NCBI GenBank assembly: GCA_000328365.1
Contig: KB310616.1
Coordinates: forward strand, 321,780 to 385,779
Direction: 5' to 3'
Length of the DNA stretch: 64,000 nt
Source of the DNA: Capitella teleta
Taxonomy: Eukaryota; Annelida; Polychaeta; Capitellidae
Both the position numbers and the translations under genes were made by a program. The notes beneath the pieces were generated by a model. The model had not been told where the DNA came from. It saw only the letters and a list, made by a program, of their open reading frames with translations, and ran no database searches. Shown piece after piece: positions 50,166-64,000 of the stretch; position 1 is the stretch's first letter; every line of letters begins with the position of its first letter.

Positions 50166-53100
50166 GTGATCTGTGATTATGTCTAAACCATTTGCAAACT
50201 TGATCTTTTTTTTTTTTTTTTTTTTTTTCTTTTTTGTCCAACGAATTCACACGTCGTGGTTACGTAATGTATAGCCATATGCAAAGATCAAGAATCACGG
50301 AGGTTGAGGGACGAACTTGAATCGGGCCGAATGACATACGATGTAATCAATTGAATATTTCATAATTGTGTTATTGCTCTTTGTACAGAAAGACATTTCA
50401 ATCATGTTCTTCTCTGAGTTTTCCTTAAACCCCGCAGGGCGTACTACGCAATAGGTTAGCTTAGAGAGGGCAAAACATCGCATGGGTCTTTGGCCTCGTG
50501 CCTTTTGTGGGGTGCGCTGATAGCAGTCCTGACTGGCAGACTCCCTTGGGAGACTCAAAGCTTGTTCAAAGGTGGAGCTGCTCCCAAGAACCGTGTGTAG
50601 ATGGGCCGATAATGCAGACTTCCGTTAATAGAACGAGAGAGGGAATTCCATCTTTATTTCAGGGCAAAAGTCACAGGGCAAGGTTGATCAGCTGAGTTAT
50701 CGAATGGATGCATTAGAACATGGCATATACTATTTAATTAATTTGGGTGCAATGATTACCAGAGCATGTTTCAAAAGTACCGTGGTCCACGATACAGGTG
50801 ACCTGTCTTGAAAATAGGGCTGTAAACTTGTTTTGATCTTGCCGTTTCTCTTTTAATTGACATTCAAAAGGTCAACGAACTCTAGCATTCCAGAAGTGTC
50901 CGCTTAAGGGTATGAGAAGAAGTATGACAAGAAAAATAATTGAAATCGCTGTAGGATTCACTGCAAGGTAAAGCCCAGTGATTTAACCTAAGCCGATGAT
51001 CATAGAAGCATACCCTGGCTCCGTGAAAGAACTGTGCAGGAACGAATGATTTCAATCATTAATCAACCATTCCATCAATCCATCGGCATGTCAATAAGAA
51101 GACCAGACATGATGACGTCATTGAATCTTATCGGTCGCCCTGGATAATTGCATAAGAATGTGGTAATCCCTCAGCTGTAGAAATAATTGAATATAGTGAG
51201 CAGTGCATTTCCTTGGATGACATATCCACTTACTGCATTCATCAGTACTCATTACGCATGCTAAAAAAAAGCAAAACCCGAATTTCTACTAACGTCTTAT
51301 TTCCAGTTATGTAACGGTGTGACCACTGTGATGCGGTCGCGCTATATTGTGATGATGACGTTGCGTGCACTTGACAAACCCTTGATTAGCACGGAGCAAT
51401 TAACCCCGAGCGCCGTGCATTGTTGATGTACCGGACAGAAGCCTGTGTTCATGTGAATGACGACGCACTGTCATTAACGTGATTTCCATTATTGCTTCCT
51501 TTTCATGCGGCCATTCTCACTCGTTTCAAAGCTGCTAATTAAAGTACAGATTTTTTATGTTATTATAGCAATGAATTGCGAGGCTGAGTATGATTCTTAA
51601 AGAGTAACAATTTCATGGTCTGCTAGTGAGAGAGAGAGAGAAAAAAAAAATAGAGAGACGGAGATCTTTAAAAAATAGCCATATGATTCGGTCGAAGTGC
51701 CGATGAAATGTTATTCAGAATTCGCAGAAATTCACAAAAGACTTTCGCCGACGGACGAAATGGAAGCAGTATATGATGGAGGTGCTCACGCGCCAACCGC
51801 GGCGAAGAAAGGCGCAGACTGAACGCATGTCCAAGTGGCATCCACGGAGACATCTTCAGGCAACAATTGAACTACGCCGACCACTTGGGAAGTGTTTGAG
51901 AAGCCGGCGAAATGGCGCTATTATCAGCCAGCGGATCGACTGAGTGGCGGGCCAACCGAATTAGTCAGCCCGAAATCGAAGGCTTGGTCACGAACGATGC
52001 AAAAATCATTGGCTAGAGGGGTAGAGGGGGCGGGAAACTGATTCTGATTCACAGCTCTGGGGCCAAGGATCGCTTTAACACTAATTAGGAATCGACGGAT
52101 TACGGAAAGCTCTGCACTTATCTGTAGAGTAGAGGGTCTGGATCAGCCAATTCCCTGATTCAGCAACTTTGAAGAGTTAATACTTATAATTAAATGCACC
52201 AGTGGATGCGATTATGATAACTATTTAAGCATTATTACGTAACTTCTATGAGATGCATAATGATGGTTTACGACAAAAAAATATATAATGATATATAATT
52301 GCCTTGTAGTACTCGTAATTGCCATTTTTATTTCATGAACTATAAAAAGTTAGTATGCAATAAAAGGAGAGCGTTCCATATACAGGATGGAGTGCGAGAA
52401 CTCCGTATACAGCAGCTAGAATTTTCACAAGAACAATAAGAAAATAACTTTCTCCGCAGCGAGAGAATGTTTATTACTCAAATACTTTAAAAAGTGCTTT
52501 AAATTAACACTATAAAAATACATTTGTTTTGTATAACTTTCCCTTTCCACCGTCGTTATAATCGATAATTCCACTAATACTCAATCTGTAAGCAAACATT
52601 TGATGAACAATGTGTAATTAGAGATCAGCACAGATGTGCTACAATGCACACAAATGCCTAATCTCATCAAAACCAATTTCGTTTTGAGGCACCCCTGATG
52701 CATTCATCAGAAACGCATTCTGATCTACCTTAGCGGGAATGCAAAAGGGAAAGCAACCAAAATTTCTTTGAGGTCGAGGATTTCTTGGAATTGTGCTCAA
52801 CGTAAGAGGATGGACGACTTCCTCTACTGTATCTCGATGGCATACATCTTGTGCTTATGAAAAGAATAATGTGACCTAAATATGATCAAGAGAAAGGGCA
52901 TAGCCGCGGTCTGTGCCCACACTGTCCAGTCACCGATTGATGACAAGTGCATTATTACAGCATATACAGCGTGCAGTCTAATTCATTATTGCTTCCTTTC
53001 TATCAAATGTGTATCCAACGATTGAAATGTTTGCAATTGCACTGGCCGTCGAGTGCGCAGAACAGTGGGTTGCTCAATTGTAATAATCAAATTTTGTGAA

Positions 53101-53811
53101 CATTATAGAAGGTTCCTATGGCAAAGCAATAAATTCCCAGACCTCTTTGGTCTCAAGTTCCCACTCCCCTTCCAAGAGTTACCAGACGCGATTTCCATAA
53201 AAATGCACTGAGCTATAAGTGAGCTTGCTTTAGACATTGTTTAATGCCAAAATATTACTATCTTATTACTATTCATAGACCAATGAGGGTACTAGCTCCA
53301 GGACGCACTCTCTGCGAGGTCAAATATCAAGCTAAGAAAGGAAGTCAATTGTATGACACTCAATTACATTAATTCCCTCAACCTGCCACTTTCCTTCAAC
53401 CATATAGTGTTAATGTCAAAAAAGGATTGCTCATTTTTGCACACCAATTAAATCTTGAAACCCTAAAGGAAATAGAAATCTGGACAGGCACCAATTGCCC
53501 AGTCCATCTCGATAGCCATCAACGGTTGCTTTGCGCATACCAATTAACATATATGCGACGATAATCCTCAGTTGGCGGTCTCAACCTTCGTGGCCGCCAG
53601 GAGTAAGCAGCTATCACAGCGATCATACGTGCAACGCCATTCCATCAATGAACAGCGCCCGCGTGAACAGCCAGCCGACCGCGAGGGACAAGGCCTGGAT
53701 ATAAGCGACACGAGGAGCAAGCAAGAACTTTACTTCGTCCCTACTGTATATGAAGCAATTGGGAGACATCGTGAGGGTGGCGATTGCACCAGAGCGATTT
53801 TCAGTGCAGCG

Positions 53812-53875
53812 ATGCATCTATCGAGAGATGGTGTCCTGTTGCTTAGCATACTTTGGATATTGTGTTCATTGACAG
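53812..53875 (+). CDS. Candidate first coding exon encoding a signal peptide
   Basis: ATG at 53812 opens MHLSRDGVLLLSILWILCSL followed by TG, a typical signal peptide (short charged start, hydrophobic core, polar end). The exon stops at a good donor (GACAG|GTGAGC), leaving phase 1, the phase usual between a signal-peptide exon and the first extracellular domain. The frame is also open for 80 codons upstream (ATG at 53572), but that part looks like leader sequence. No matching phase-1 exon was recognised in the rest of the window, so the gene, if real, has a long first intron and a secreted or membrane product of unknown type. Confidence 0.5.
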
Positions 53876-56800
53876 GTGAGCTTGATTAAATCTATTCACA
53901 CCTTCACTGCACACTTCAGTGTACTTTTTATGTGATTTAATCGGATTACTAACCAAAGCAGCCATGTTGCAAGTTGAGTGGGTATACTTATCACACTTTT
54001 CCTATATGATTTGATTTATTTTCTTCTTTTTGTTTCATTTCTAAGCCTAACAAATGCAACCACTTTGAAAAAGATTGGTTTCTACAAGGAAGAACAATTG
54101 ATTGCATATGCTAGTAAATAGTAACCATATATAAACAGTGTTGAATTGTCCGAAGATAATCGATACACATGATTGGATGGATATGCACGTAATTTGATTG
54201 TACTATAATAGGCCAAGAGGCCTAAACACTGATTGCATCGATTAAAAATTAGGAATGAATTAATTGTAAAGATAAAGAGGAGCAATGAAAGTAATTGTTG
54301 TCGTTTGATTTGCATATCTAACTACATTCCTTCTTGGCGTATAAATCACCCAAGTGGCATTGATAAAGAGGCCGTGCTTGCTTATAGTCCTTGTGGGTAG
54401 GATGGACATGCATTACCATTAGGACAGTTTATTACCTTAACCAAATAATCATTCTCATCTAATGCGTTACTTTATATTTGTATCCTACTTGTGACTAGAA
54501 TTCTTACGTTTTCTTATTCTCCGCTGGAAAGTTTTATTTGATCCAAACGTGTTTGGCACCATATAAGACAAAATGCAATTCTAAAGGGTAATACAGGGTA
54601 TTAAATGTTGTTAAAATATCACCAAGACAAGAAGTAATGTATTCACTCATGTCCGAATATGAGTATATATAGGCCTGATGTTTTATTCAGAGATCCGTTT
54701 TAACGGTCAACGCAGACATAAACTTTGACTCGCGACAATCCAGAGAACCTTTTTATAGACATATTCCCTGATTTTAATCATGCATAATCAAGATTTTAAT
54801 GATAATTTTGAAACCTTGCTTTAATACAGTACGTAATTGCGCTTCAGAAATTAATACAATTGAACTATTGTTGCGTGATTATCAATTATAACTTAATTAA
54901 ATTGTGTTAACAAGACAAAAGAGCTCATTTGACCTAGTTTATAGGACATTAAACTCTTTCTGTTTTTTAACAAATGGGATATCACTTAGAATGATTTTCC
55001 TTTTCTTGTGCCTATAGAAACATTTTTTAAAGCGTACTCATTTTTTCTTTTAATAATTGCCCTCTACTAATAATTATTCGGTTAACAAAATTCCATCTGA
55101 ACCATTACAACTTAGAGAGTTGGTTCAGCTTTTTCGAGGGACTGCATTGATATATTAAATAAACATTATAATACTGTAATATCATTAATAATTATGTCGA
55201 TGCTTTTGTCGAATTAAATAGCACTGCGGGTCAAAGTCGCCATGCCCCCTGAGTATATTGTAGGTTGATACCCATTACATAACAATATAATAATAATTTA
55301 TTCGTATTAATATAATTATACAGAATTATGAAGACTTGACACCCCCCCTCCCCCCCCAAAAAAAAAATACAAAAAATACAAAACTATAAAGGTAACTTAT
55401 TAATCATCATGAAGTCATATAAATCATATCGGTATTGTTCTGTGTTCATTATTATTGTTTATATTTATTACCTTGACATTATGATAATTATTATTACTTC
55501 GTATATTATTAATCATACTTCGAGCAGCTGCTTTATGGCGTGTGACAATCACAGCCAGTCGAATGTATAATTAAGTAACAATCAGGGCGCCAATCCATTG
55601 ATGGTTCATATATGACACTATGATTGAAATGAACATGCAATTGCTGCTCGTGAACAGGAGATCAACAAAACCTCGAATGCTCGGACTCGGATTTAAATGC
55701 CAACACCTCGGGACCCTCTTAACTGCATGTTGTTTAAGATGTTTGTGACGTAAGCGTCTATTCAATGCGACCTGCTTTGTGTCTTAGTTGGATCAACACC
55801 AAGCATTCAATGATTCATTGCTTTAAGTGCAAGTAATTAAGAACAGAAAATAAAACTGTCGTTAACAAAGCATCATGACACCCTCGACGAAAGCCGACAG
55901 TCGCATGAAACAAAACTCATAGATAGTCGGCTCGGGCGGTTTTAAGTTATAGTCAATTGCAAACACAGAAAGGCAAAGGCATAGTTTTGTCAGAGTGGAG
56001 ATCCCGTCAGTGTTGCAAAGGAAGTTTGTTAAACGAGGTGCTTAACATGGAAATAGAAGTACAGTCTCTTAAGTCGGGACTTAACATGGGGACCATCTAA
56101 CCAATGAAATACTTCGTGATTTATGGGCAGCGATTTGAGCACTTCGGTGGATTTTGCGCTATTATTAACTTTATTTAAATGCTGCTGTTGTGCGCGGCCG
56201 TTGCTATAGCAACTGCCGTTACAATGAGGTATGTTTGCATTTTATTCGAATGAAAAAAATAAACAGAATAATGAAGAATTGAAAAAAAAAAAAAAAAAAC
56301 AAAAAACAAAAAAACAAAACGAATGGTATATTATTATTTGCGATAAAAGCAGCTGTTTTATGCCGAGAATGAATTAACTAATTGAATTAACATTAATCGA
56401 AATTAACATTAATTAACATTCATGGCATAATTGGTTCGCCGTAGACCTCAGCACTTCATAAGGAGATCCCTTGGTGCATGCGGCAAATGTCTTTAAATAA
56501 CGCCACGCAGACAATTTCTTCGAATCCATCGTTTTCGTTGATTTCGTAGAATTATTATTCTTCCAATCCGAAAGCATGGAGAGAAAAATAGCATGGAGAT
56601 GGAAGAATTTCGAGAAAATATCAAATCTCCCTCATTATTTTGTTCTTTACTAAGGAAAATAAAGTGCAGAACCTTCTTCCTTGTAAATATTTATTCTCAG
56701 GTGATACAACGTTCTGGTGGCGTTGGCTCCGTTTTTCTCAGAAGTATCTTAACATCTCGCGCAGAGTGTGAAACCATTTATAATGGCAAATTTTATTTGT

Positions 56801-58459
56801 ACACATCACATGCACACAATCATATACCTCAATATGTTTCATCTCGAATTTGTAAAATTCTCAACTTTTGGCATCATCCATTCTTTATGATAAGCACAAT
56901 TATTATATTTCTGTTGTTGGAAATAATGTCTTGAGGTTGCAATAAACCATTCAACCCACTGCCCTTGGGTTTGGATTCACGTCACACCTGTGTTTAGAAT
57001 ATGCGCACATGTGAATATATTCACTTTGCGTTTGAGGATAAATTCATGGCGCTCAATATTGACTTCATTCTGGGGTGAGCTCAAATAGAAGGCTAAGTTC
57101 TTAGTTTGTATGATTGTCTGATTTGGTAAATCGTTGAAATTGATCGCCATGCAACAGCCATGACTTCAGTGCTAGCAATAAAGCGATATACATTTTGTCA
57201 TAGGGGCTCATTATAATTATCGCTGTGTACTCTCTACTGCCCATGGAAGCTTATATAACTATACACATCGAATGGAGAAGCCATCTATGGTGTATTATAA
57301 TAATGAATAATAAGTGGCATGTGCTTGTTACATAATATTATAATAATCAAAAGGCCGCAGAATGCAAGCTATTTACAGTAATTGTGATTGGTGAGGTTCA
57401 GATGCGACATTATGCTATCAGCTCTCATTAGTTTTGAATAATTACGAAGATAAGAGGGCATGACTCACATGTTATATGCATAATTCATAACAAAACATCC
57501 CCAACTGCATGGTTATCTCTAGTAAATGATCATTTACAACACGTTCCACGAGCGACAATGAGCAGAAGCCGCGAGATGAATCCAGCATCTTGTAACCGAG
57601 CGATATGCTTTGCTTCATTCATTCATTTGAAGTCGCTGGATTCAACCAATGGTTAGACACTGCTCCTGGTTGCTTATTTAATTTAGGCACGGATGAGGAT
57701 TTGATGATCAATTGGCTTGGATGCCTTTGGTTAATTAATAGTCAGTTTACCATTGAACATTTTAATCGTATTGAAAGTGATAAGAGGCAAATCTGTAAGG
57801 CACGGGTGTCAAAAAGAACCAACTGTTGTTCTATTTAACATACAATTCTATGCTCCTCATATTCACGCCAAATTAAACACTTTATTGGAGGAAAAGGCGA
57901 CAAAGGCATTGGCGACAAAGTGAATGGTGACATTGACAACAGAAATCCACGACGACGCAATCAACGCATTCAAAGTGATGCGTAACATTGCGAGAAAGTA
58001 TGATTAAGACATGCATAGAAATGCATTATTCATCCCAAAAACTGATGACGTATCGATTTGATTGAAAGGACACATGCAAATGGCCATATGTCCCTTTTAA
58101 CTCCCTCATTAATATCCTCATTAGTCTCGCGCCACTCGGGTATGTTTGTAGCCTTTGAGGTCAAATCTCTCTCCTCATCCGGATAAAGTATGCTATTCAT
58201 TGGTTTAATGATGGGTTATCCGTTAGTTAGTGGTGTCGTAATAAGGAATTATTTGAGACTTAAGAATGAGGTAAGCTTCATCCTTATGCCAGGACCAAGA
58301 AATCGGGGGTTACCTTGATATCACAGAGTTGAAATTGTGTGAATCGGATCACGTGATCAAGAATTGAGCAGGTTGTCATGGTTACAATAGACGCTTTGGT
58401 GCTCTAGATGTATCGCTTCTTCAATAAGTATTACTATAAGCTACGAATAATACTTTGCT

Positions 58460-58505
58460 GTATAATAAATATAATAAATATAATAAATATAATAAATATA
58501 ATGAA
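58460..58505. repeat. 9-bp AT microsatellite
   Basis: AAATATAAT repeated about four times, then a degenerate copy. Confidence 0.9.
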
Positions 58506-59146
58506 TAGGATCAAAGCTAGTTCAACAAGATTATTCTGAAGCAGGTGCCCGGAGGCGACGAATTTAGATCAAAACACAAACATAACATTCCAAACCCAAG
58601 ATTTCGTCCCACTTAGTAAAATTAAACTAACAACTCTCCTATAAGTATACTCATAATAATTACACTCAGAGTTGAACTTGTTAATGAATAATTAGCACTC
58701 TTACATTGTTTACAGTATTCATTGGCCAAAAAACAAAACAAACAAACAAACAAGCAAAATATAAAAAAGGTCATCTTGTTATAATGGTTACAAACAAAAG
58801 AATAAAAATGGAAAACTTGGAGACAAAATTGGAATTACAGAAACGAGCAACGTGATGCACGAGAGCGGATCTCGAAATATGTATTGTCAACAGTTACTGT
58901 AATAAATTAAACATTTCTTTTAAGGGAATGTGGGATACTGATGACACCTCGAGGAACTACGTTTACTCGATTGGAAAAGGCGTTTCTGCGAAGCATATAT
59001 ACAACTGCTAGTATGCAGCCGAGGGAATATTGTGCTACCCTATTGCAAGTGTGATTTTTCTTTTTCTGGTTGATTCAGCTCGTATCTGCTGATCGCTCAT
59101 CGTGTGTTGTTGCAGACGAGTAGAAGAAGCATGCAGCTTCATTTTA

Positions 59147-59253
59147 ATGTTGTTCGTTGTTGTTATCAACACTGAGCTCACCTGGGCTTCAGGGGAGCCG
59201 TGTGTATTCGACCCGAGCGAGTGGTTTATATCGCACTGTGAATTATTTACGAG
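59147..59253 (+). CDS. Weak candidate exon with a signal-peptide-like start
   Basis: ATG at 59147 gives MLFVVVINTELTWASGEPCV followed by FDPSEWFISHCELFTR, ending either at a donor (ACGAG|GTAAAC, phase 2) or at the TAA inside that donor (36 aa). A good acceptor (TTGTTGCAG) lies just upstream at 59106-59114. Hydrophobic start, two cysteines and flanking splice signals are suggestive, but the region is short and could be chance. Confidence 0.2.
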
Positions 59254-59359
59254 GTAAACAGTGCGTGGGCGTCAATTTGAGGGCAGTGGAAATGTCAGAG
59301 CATTGAATGTCATGAAATTGCGCAATATTATGTAATTGACATCTGGTGACCTTGGTATT

Positions 59360-59395
<36 letters not shown>

Positions 59396-62300
59396 CACAC
59401 CAGGAAACGAACCACTGACTGTTTGTTGACATCTGGAATCTAAATTAATATAACTGAAATATTAAATATGCATCATAATTACTATTAAGTTGTTGCAGTC
59501 CGATCCGAGCATTACATCAGCAACAACATGGTTCAATTTAGTGAACCTTATATCGATCGTTGTTTTAATTGAACAAGATTTGGTTATGAGGTTGGGGAGA
59601 TGCCCGGTCGCCAGGCAAAGGCTTTCCAAGCCTTATCTCCTGGAATCGTCATTATTTTATTTTATTTATTTATATATTTTTGTTATCATCTCATTCCAAA
59701 TAAAAAATATATATCTACTGATTGTTTTCACTGAAACTGCACACAAAAAAGGAGCGATATATTTCCCTATATTTTACACCCAAGAATTTAACTGAAAGAA
59801 AAATGTGGAACATTCGGACATACTTATTTTTCTCACGTTTTAAAACTTCTAAATATGATGTAAATGTTTTTGTCAAATTCGAAAATGAAACTTAATTACA
59901 TGCTCCGGTCCTATTTAGCGCGGGCATATAAAAAAACCTCAATATAAGTATTATACTACATAACACTAATAATTATAAAGTCCTGTGACCACTTATCGAT
60001 AAGTATAATTATGCATTTCGATCGACCTTGAACCCCGCACAATTGACTTCCAGCTAGCAGAGTTGTGTGAATTTGGCACTTGGAGGCTGATTGCAGCTAC
60101 AGGGAAGGATAAAAAACACTGTTCCGCCAGCGGTCTGTTCATCTCAGATGCAAGTTGACTTTGCTCAAAGAAGTCACGTGTTTACGTTGCAATGGGGCAA
60201 TAGACTCAACTCTGATAGTGCAACAAGGAGTAGATTACAGCAGTTCTCGTAACCAATGATTGTTCTCATTTGCGTATTTTGTGCTTATAATGTAGCTAAT
60301 TAATTAATTAAGAGAGTAACTTGCTGTTTTCCCTGAACTGCTGACTTGCTGTATGTATACACTGCATGTGCTCTTAGCTCCTTAGCGAATAAATACACTG
60401 ATAGAGGAGAATCAAAGGATATAGAATCCGACTTCTCAAGAGACCAAGGACTCTACAGGTCATTCCGAAGAATTATTTATTTCTATTGCATTAACCGAGC
60501 ATTTTCACGTGTGTTATCTACTGAATATCCAATTTAATTAATTTGCATTGCTCATTAAATTGTAAACAGCAATTAGCAACATTTATTGTGCTGCATCGGT
60601 ATTCTTGCCTTTGGTGCCCAATGCGGATGACTAAACATCACACACGCCTTGCTACTCTAGAGTACAATGCGTCATTTTGCCTAGTGGAAAGCAATCCGAG
60701 ACACAGCACGTAAAGGGCCCTTCTTGTGGCACATTGCTTACTTGCATGGCCAATAAAACGACTCGAGAAGTAATCATCATCTCATGAAACACTTTACATC
60801 GCTGATGGCGCAAATCTATAAGCATCGTAACAGATTGTTCTGTTTGCCCAATGTTCATGATGCTGTTTCACGTGTGGAATCAGCTGTTTCACGTTGACTG
60901 CGTGCACTAATTTTGGATTGTCTTCCTGCTATGAGAACACCCTGGTTCGGATTACTTCATGATTAGGCACGAGGGTGGCATTGGGTTATACGGATGCATA
61001 ACGGCTGTTTGCAGACTATGAAACATTACGCTGGTCAATTTATTGGCTGGATTCAGTACTAGAGAAAAGTGTGGAAGTAGGTCTGATGGTACTTCTCGCT
61101 TCACCCTCGCGTGTTTCCATCTTTCCTTTCTTGTTGTGTTACGCGCAAAACCTTAAAATAATTGCGATTCTGTTTGCCTTGATCTCAATCTATATTCATT
61201 GAAAGTGCAATGACCGATGCTGTTGAACATCATGGATGCATAGCCGTGATTTACAAACATAAAAGCAATGCTCGGTTGTTATTCACAAAATTAGCCTCCG
61301 TCTTCAACAATTGGCACCATGGAAATCAACAATGATATTATTGAAGCGCAAATATCAAACAAAAGCAATGATATATTATTATTGGCCTTTGTACTACTTC
61401 CTCGTCATAACATGACCACAAGCATCCCATTGCTTATTATCGCAATTGTTATGTTATGAGTAACCCTTGTTGTGGTGAGACCAACAGGTGTAAATTGAGG
61501 TGATTAATTAACTTCACTCAATGAAAATTCCCATTAGCCCTGTCAGCTCCACCCTGGAGATTCAATTGTGAGGTTTCACACAATAGCGATGCAACTCTCG
61601 GCTGCAAAGTGCTTTCAGCGTTATTCTCGAGAGTTTTGTATATTTAGCTCAATTGCGATCTATTTATTTTTTGGCAATTCAGGATAAACGATGAATGAGA
61701 GAATAAAGTAAACAAAATCATTCACTGAATCAGCATTGTTTCATGAGAGAAAAATCCACGCAAAGACAGCGTCAAGCAACATCTCTGCGTGTGTAGAGAA
61801 GCAATGTGTTGTGCCGCCTGCACATCGGTATATTTTGGTACTTTGTGTCGACCTAAGTGTACTCTTGCTGTGTGTCAATCGGTCCTGTGACGATAGCAAT
61901 TGGCGCTCTTCGATGCATAATTAGGCTTTTGCAGCATTGACGCTGGATGGTCCCTCGTTAAATTGTCATTTATCTCATATCGTCACGAATTTTTTATCTC
62001 GTTTCCGTTTGCAATATTATTTTACAGAAGTTGTGTAGATAATTCCATTCGTTATAATTAACTGGAGAAAAAAACATGAAGACTTTTTTCAGTTATGGTT
62101 GGCCAATGCATATGGGTCACAGACATCGTGAGGTGGGATGACAAGATCCGTGCGTCAAACTACGGTTGACCAATCAAACCAAATTAGCACATCTCGCAAT
62201 TGGACCGAAGCAAACGGGTGCGGCTGATCAGCTACGCAGATTTATCGCTGTTCAGGAATCATGAGTGGGTCGATAAAAGCGGATCTGTCACATTGGCTAA

Positions 62301-64000
62301 GATTGCGTTCGGAAGTCAAGGCGTTCACGAGAACTTCGGCCCATTTCGTTCAGCAATTGACGCATTTTGCTTCCAATTGGAACACATAATTCTACGCCCG
62401 GATGCTCCACAGCCGACGTGATCGAGCGCAACGCAACCGAAAACAGACAGTTCAGCAAATTCCACTTGTTAAAAGACCGTTCGCTTCATCAGGCGCGCGT
62501 CCTGCCCATCGCGCTTGATGGTGTACAGTTCGTTCGCAAACTGGCAGGCAGGCGTCGCTGTGTGAACCCCACGCCCGCGTATACGGAGTTAAATTACCCG
62601 AATTTTTTGTGATGCATGTAATGTAAGTGAGCATAATAACTCAGCGTATCTCTGTGTAGAACAAGGAAGCGAATTTGCATTCACTGCAATTCAATATGAT
62701 GGATGGAACAGCGAGCAAATCCGGGCTGTTGTGGGGGTGAATTATTTCCTGATGCAGTGCAGACTCTTATCAGCTGAAAGGGGGTCATTGGCTGATCATA
62801 ATTCAATGCGAAATCAATGTTCTTCTGATTCATAAAGAGCCGAGAAGAACAGGCGCAGATAGCCCGTGATATGTGAGCGGATGACCATGCCTCTGTGCCA
62901 CAAAGCGGCGATCAAAGTAAAACAACTCACGGGCACGTGGTCGAAGGATCGTTATGTAATTATATAAACATTGAACAGGCAACTAAACAGAAGACAGCCT
63001 TAAATGTCAGAGCGTGAATTGAAGGACGTTTCATATCAAATACAATGATTGTATCTGTTCTCATCCGTCTTATTACCCAGAGATTGAGTTCGATCTGAGT
63101 GCGAGAGCTTTCTTCCTTCCTTTTGAGAGGCGACTCTGGATAATCTGAGCCAACAGCGTTCATGAGTATCTGGCAAAACTCGTCGTGTCTGCATGATCAT
63201 CGCATTGGGTCAGAACTGCGTTCGTCTGCTGCCCTCTATGAGTTCAATATCGGATATTTATGTCCTTGGTCTTGTTCTTCCCCTTCCCTCAATCCAAACC
63301 CTTCTTGCCAAAAACACCCGATCTTGTTACAATCAATCGAGCAATCCATGTTCGGCTTTCGGATACAACGACGGGGAGAATGAAGATTGAATTACCTGAG
63401 CGCCATTAGTTGGGTGCTACGAGGCGTTGTCTCGTCCCGATCAAATGCGGAGGGGGCGTGACTGGCTGAATGCCCCTGCCCCTCTTCGCCATGGAAACCC
63501 CCTCTGTGTCCATCATGCCCCAACGACGGAGTGACCTCTCAGATTTTGACCTCTCCAAATGAGAAAGGGGTCATGAACAGTATATTATAATCGTATGCTT
63601 CTGAACCCGATAACCTCGGATTTAGGTATGAGTAACGGTGATGCTATTTTGAAGATTTATGCAATTTTTGAAGGATTGTGCTTTCTTTTGCAGTGAATAT
63701 TTATTTCAGGGTTGAGAAATGACATTCTGATGGAGTTTATTTCTGAACCTGCATTAGATGGATCATAATGTGATCTGACAACGCAACCAGGGATCAATAG
63801 CTAATTATTTTCACAATTTCTGGAACAGGAATTCAAATATTTTTCTTTATGAGATTCATGAAATCATGACAGTCTTATGACAATTCAGTATCTTCCGTCA
63901 GTGATGTACTGGAAAATTTATGTTTTGATAGCAGGCATATCCAGGAGAATATGTTGACTATTATTCTGTGGATTCTCATTTTCTGTCTAGGATATTCATA

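Larger units (their letters stand above)
44886..53811. other. Intergenic region with pogo-like, mariner-like and SINE copies
   Basis: No host gene recognised up to the signal-peptide exon. Holds a SINE fragment (45775-45900), a pogo-like element (46282-47148), the second R1 repeat (47361-47532), a complete mariner-like MITE (48138-48823), a Tc1-type end (49920-50165) and a T-rich tract near 50210-50237. From 50.2 to 53.8 kb I see nothing but short featureless open frames. Confidence 0.5.
53876..64000. other. Probable long intron or intergenic DNA
   Basis: No exon of a known family recognised. Holds a 9-bp satellite (58460-58505), a T33 homopolymer (59361-59393), an A18 tract near 56283-56300 and a weak secreted-peptide candidate at 59147-59253. 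Open frames such as 56593-56934 and 62200-62421 show no motif. Confidence 0.45.

Noticed and set aside
59570-59660. Possible LINE or other repeat end (GGTTGGGGAGATGCCC, GGCAAAGGCTTTCC)
   Set aside because: It looks repeat-like before an AT-rich run, but no second copy or known family was found in the window.

Overview
The window is eukaryotic, AT-rich, intron-containing DNA from an animal. The gene content (a receptor guanylyl cyclase, three rhodopsin-family GPCRs, a prostaglandin-dehydrogenase-like SDR) and the repeats (tRNA-derived SINEs, a non-LTR retrotransposon, Tc1/mariner, pogo-like and hAT-like elements) fit a marine invertebrate, perhaps a deuterostome. The sequence alone does not settle the phylum. 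There are two short assembly gaps (20455-20525 and 34274-34341). Introns are bimodal: many are only about 49-75 bp, others are 0.5-4.7 kb and full of repeats.

Layout. 1-961: the 3' end of a LINE reverse transcriptase, cut by the window edge. 2099-7933 (+): a complete seven-exon SDR gene whose spliced frame gives 257 aa with Ser138, Tyr151 and Lys155 as in 15-hydroxyprostaglandin dehydrogenase; its first intron holds a TIR transposon with a SINE inside it. 7934-11600: intergenic, with a second SINE/TIR-element pair and a 300-bp tetranucleotide tract. 11601-13144 (+): a two-exon GPCR of 329 aa. 13431 to about 28.7 kb (-): a receptor guanylyl cyclase in 20 exons, with ligand-binding domain, membrane segment, kinase-homology domain, coiled coil and a catalytically complete cyclase domain. 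It lies tail to tail with the GPCR, 286 bp apart. 28.8-36.6 kb: no host gene recognised; pogo-like, Tc1-like, SINE and hAT-like repeats. 36661-37708 (-): an intronless FMRFamide-receptor-like GPCR with one frame break at an A7 run. 37.7-43.8 kb: layered diverged repeats and MITEs. 43767-44885 (-): an intact intronless 372-aa GPCR. 44.9-53.8 kb: pogo-like and mariner-like elements and a Tc1 end. 53812-53875 (+): a likely signal-peptide exon of a gene continuing to the right. The last 10 kb is probably mostly intron or intergenic DNA.

The host genes are a cell-surface signalling set (one cGMP-producing receptor, three GPCRs) plus one lipid-mediator-type oxidoreductase. Nothing in the sequence shows that they act as one unit. 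I found no convincing new biological system. The most useful second-look items are the paired +1 frame breaks, which look like assembly errors; the nested repeat architecture, including an empty/filled SINE site; the palindrome-rich hAT-like MITE; the promoter-like dispersed repeat; and the orphan signal-peptide exons.
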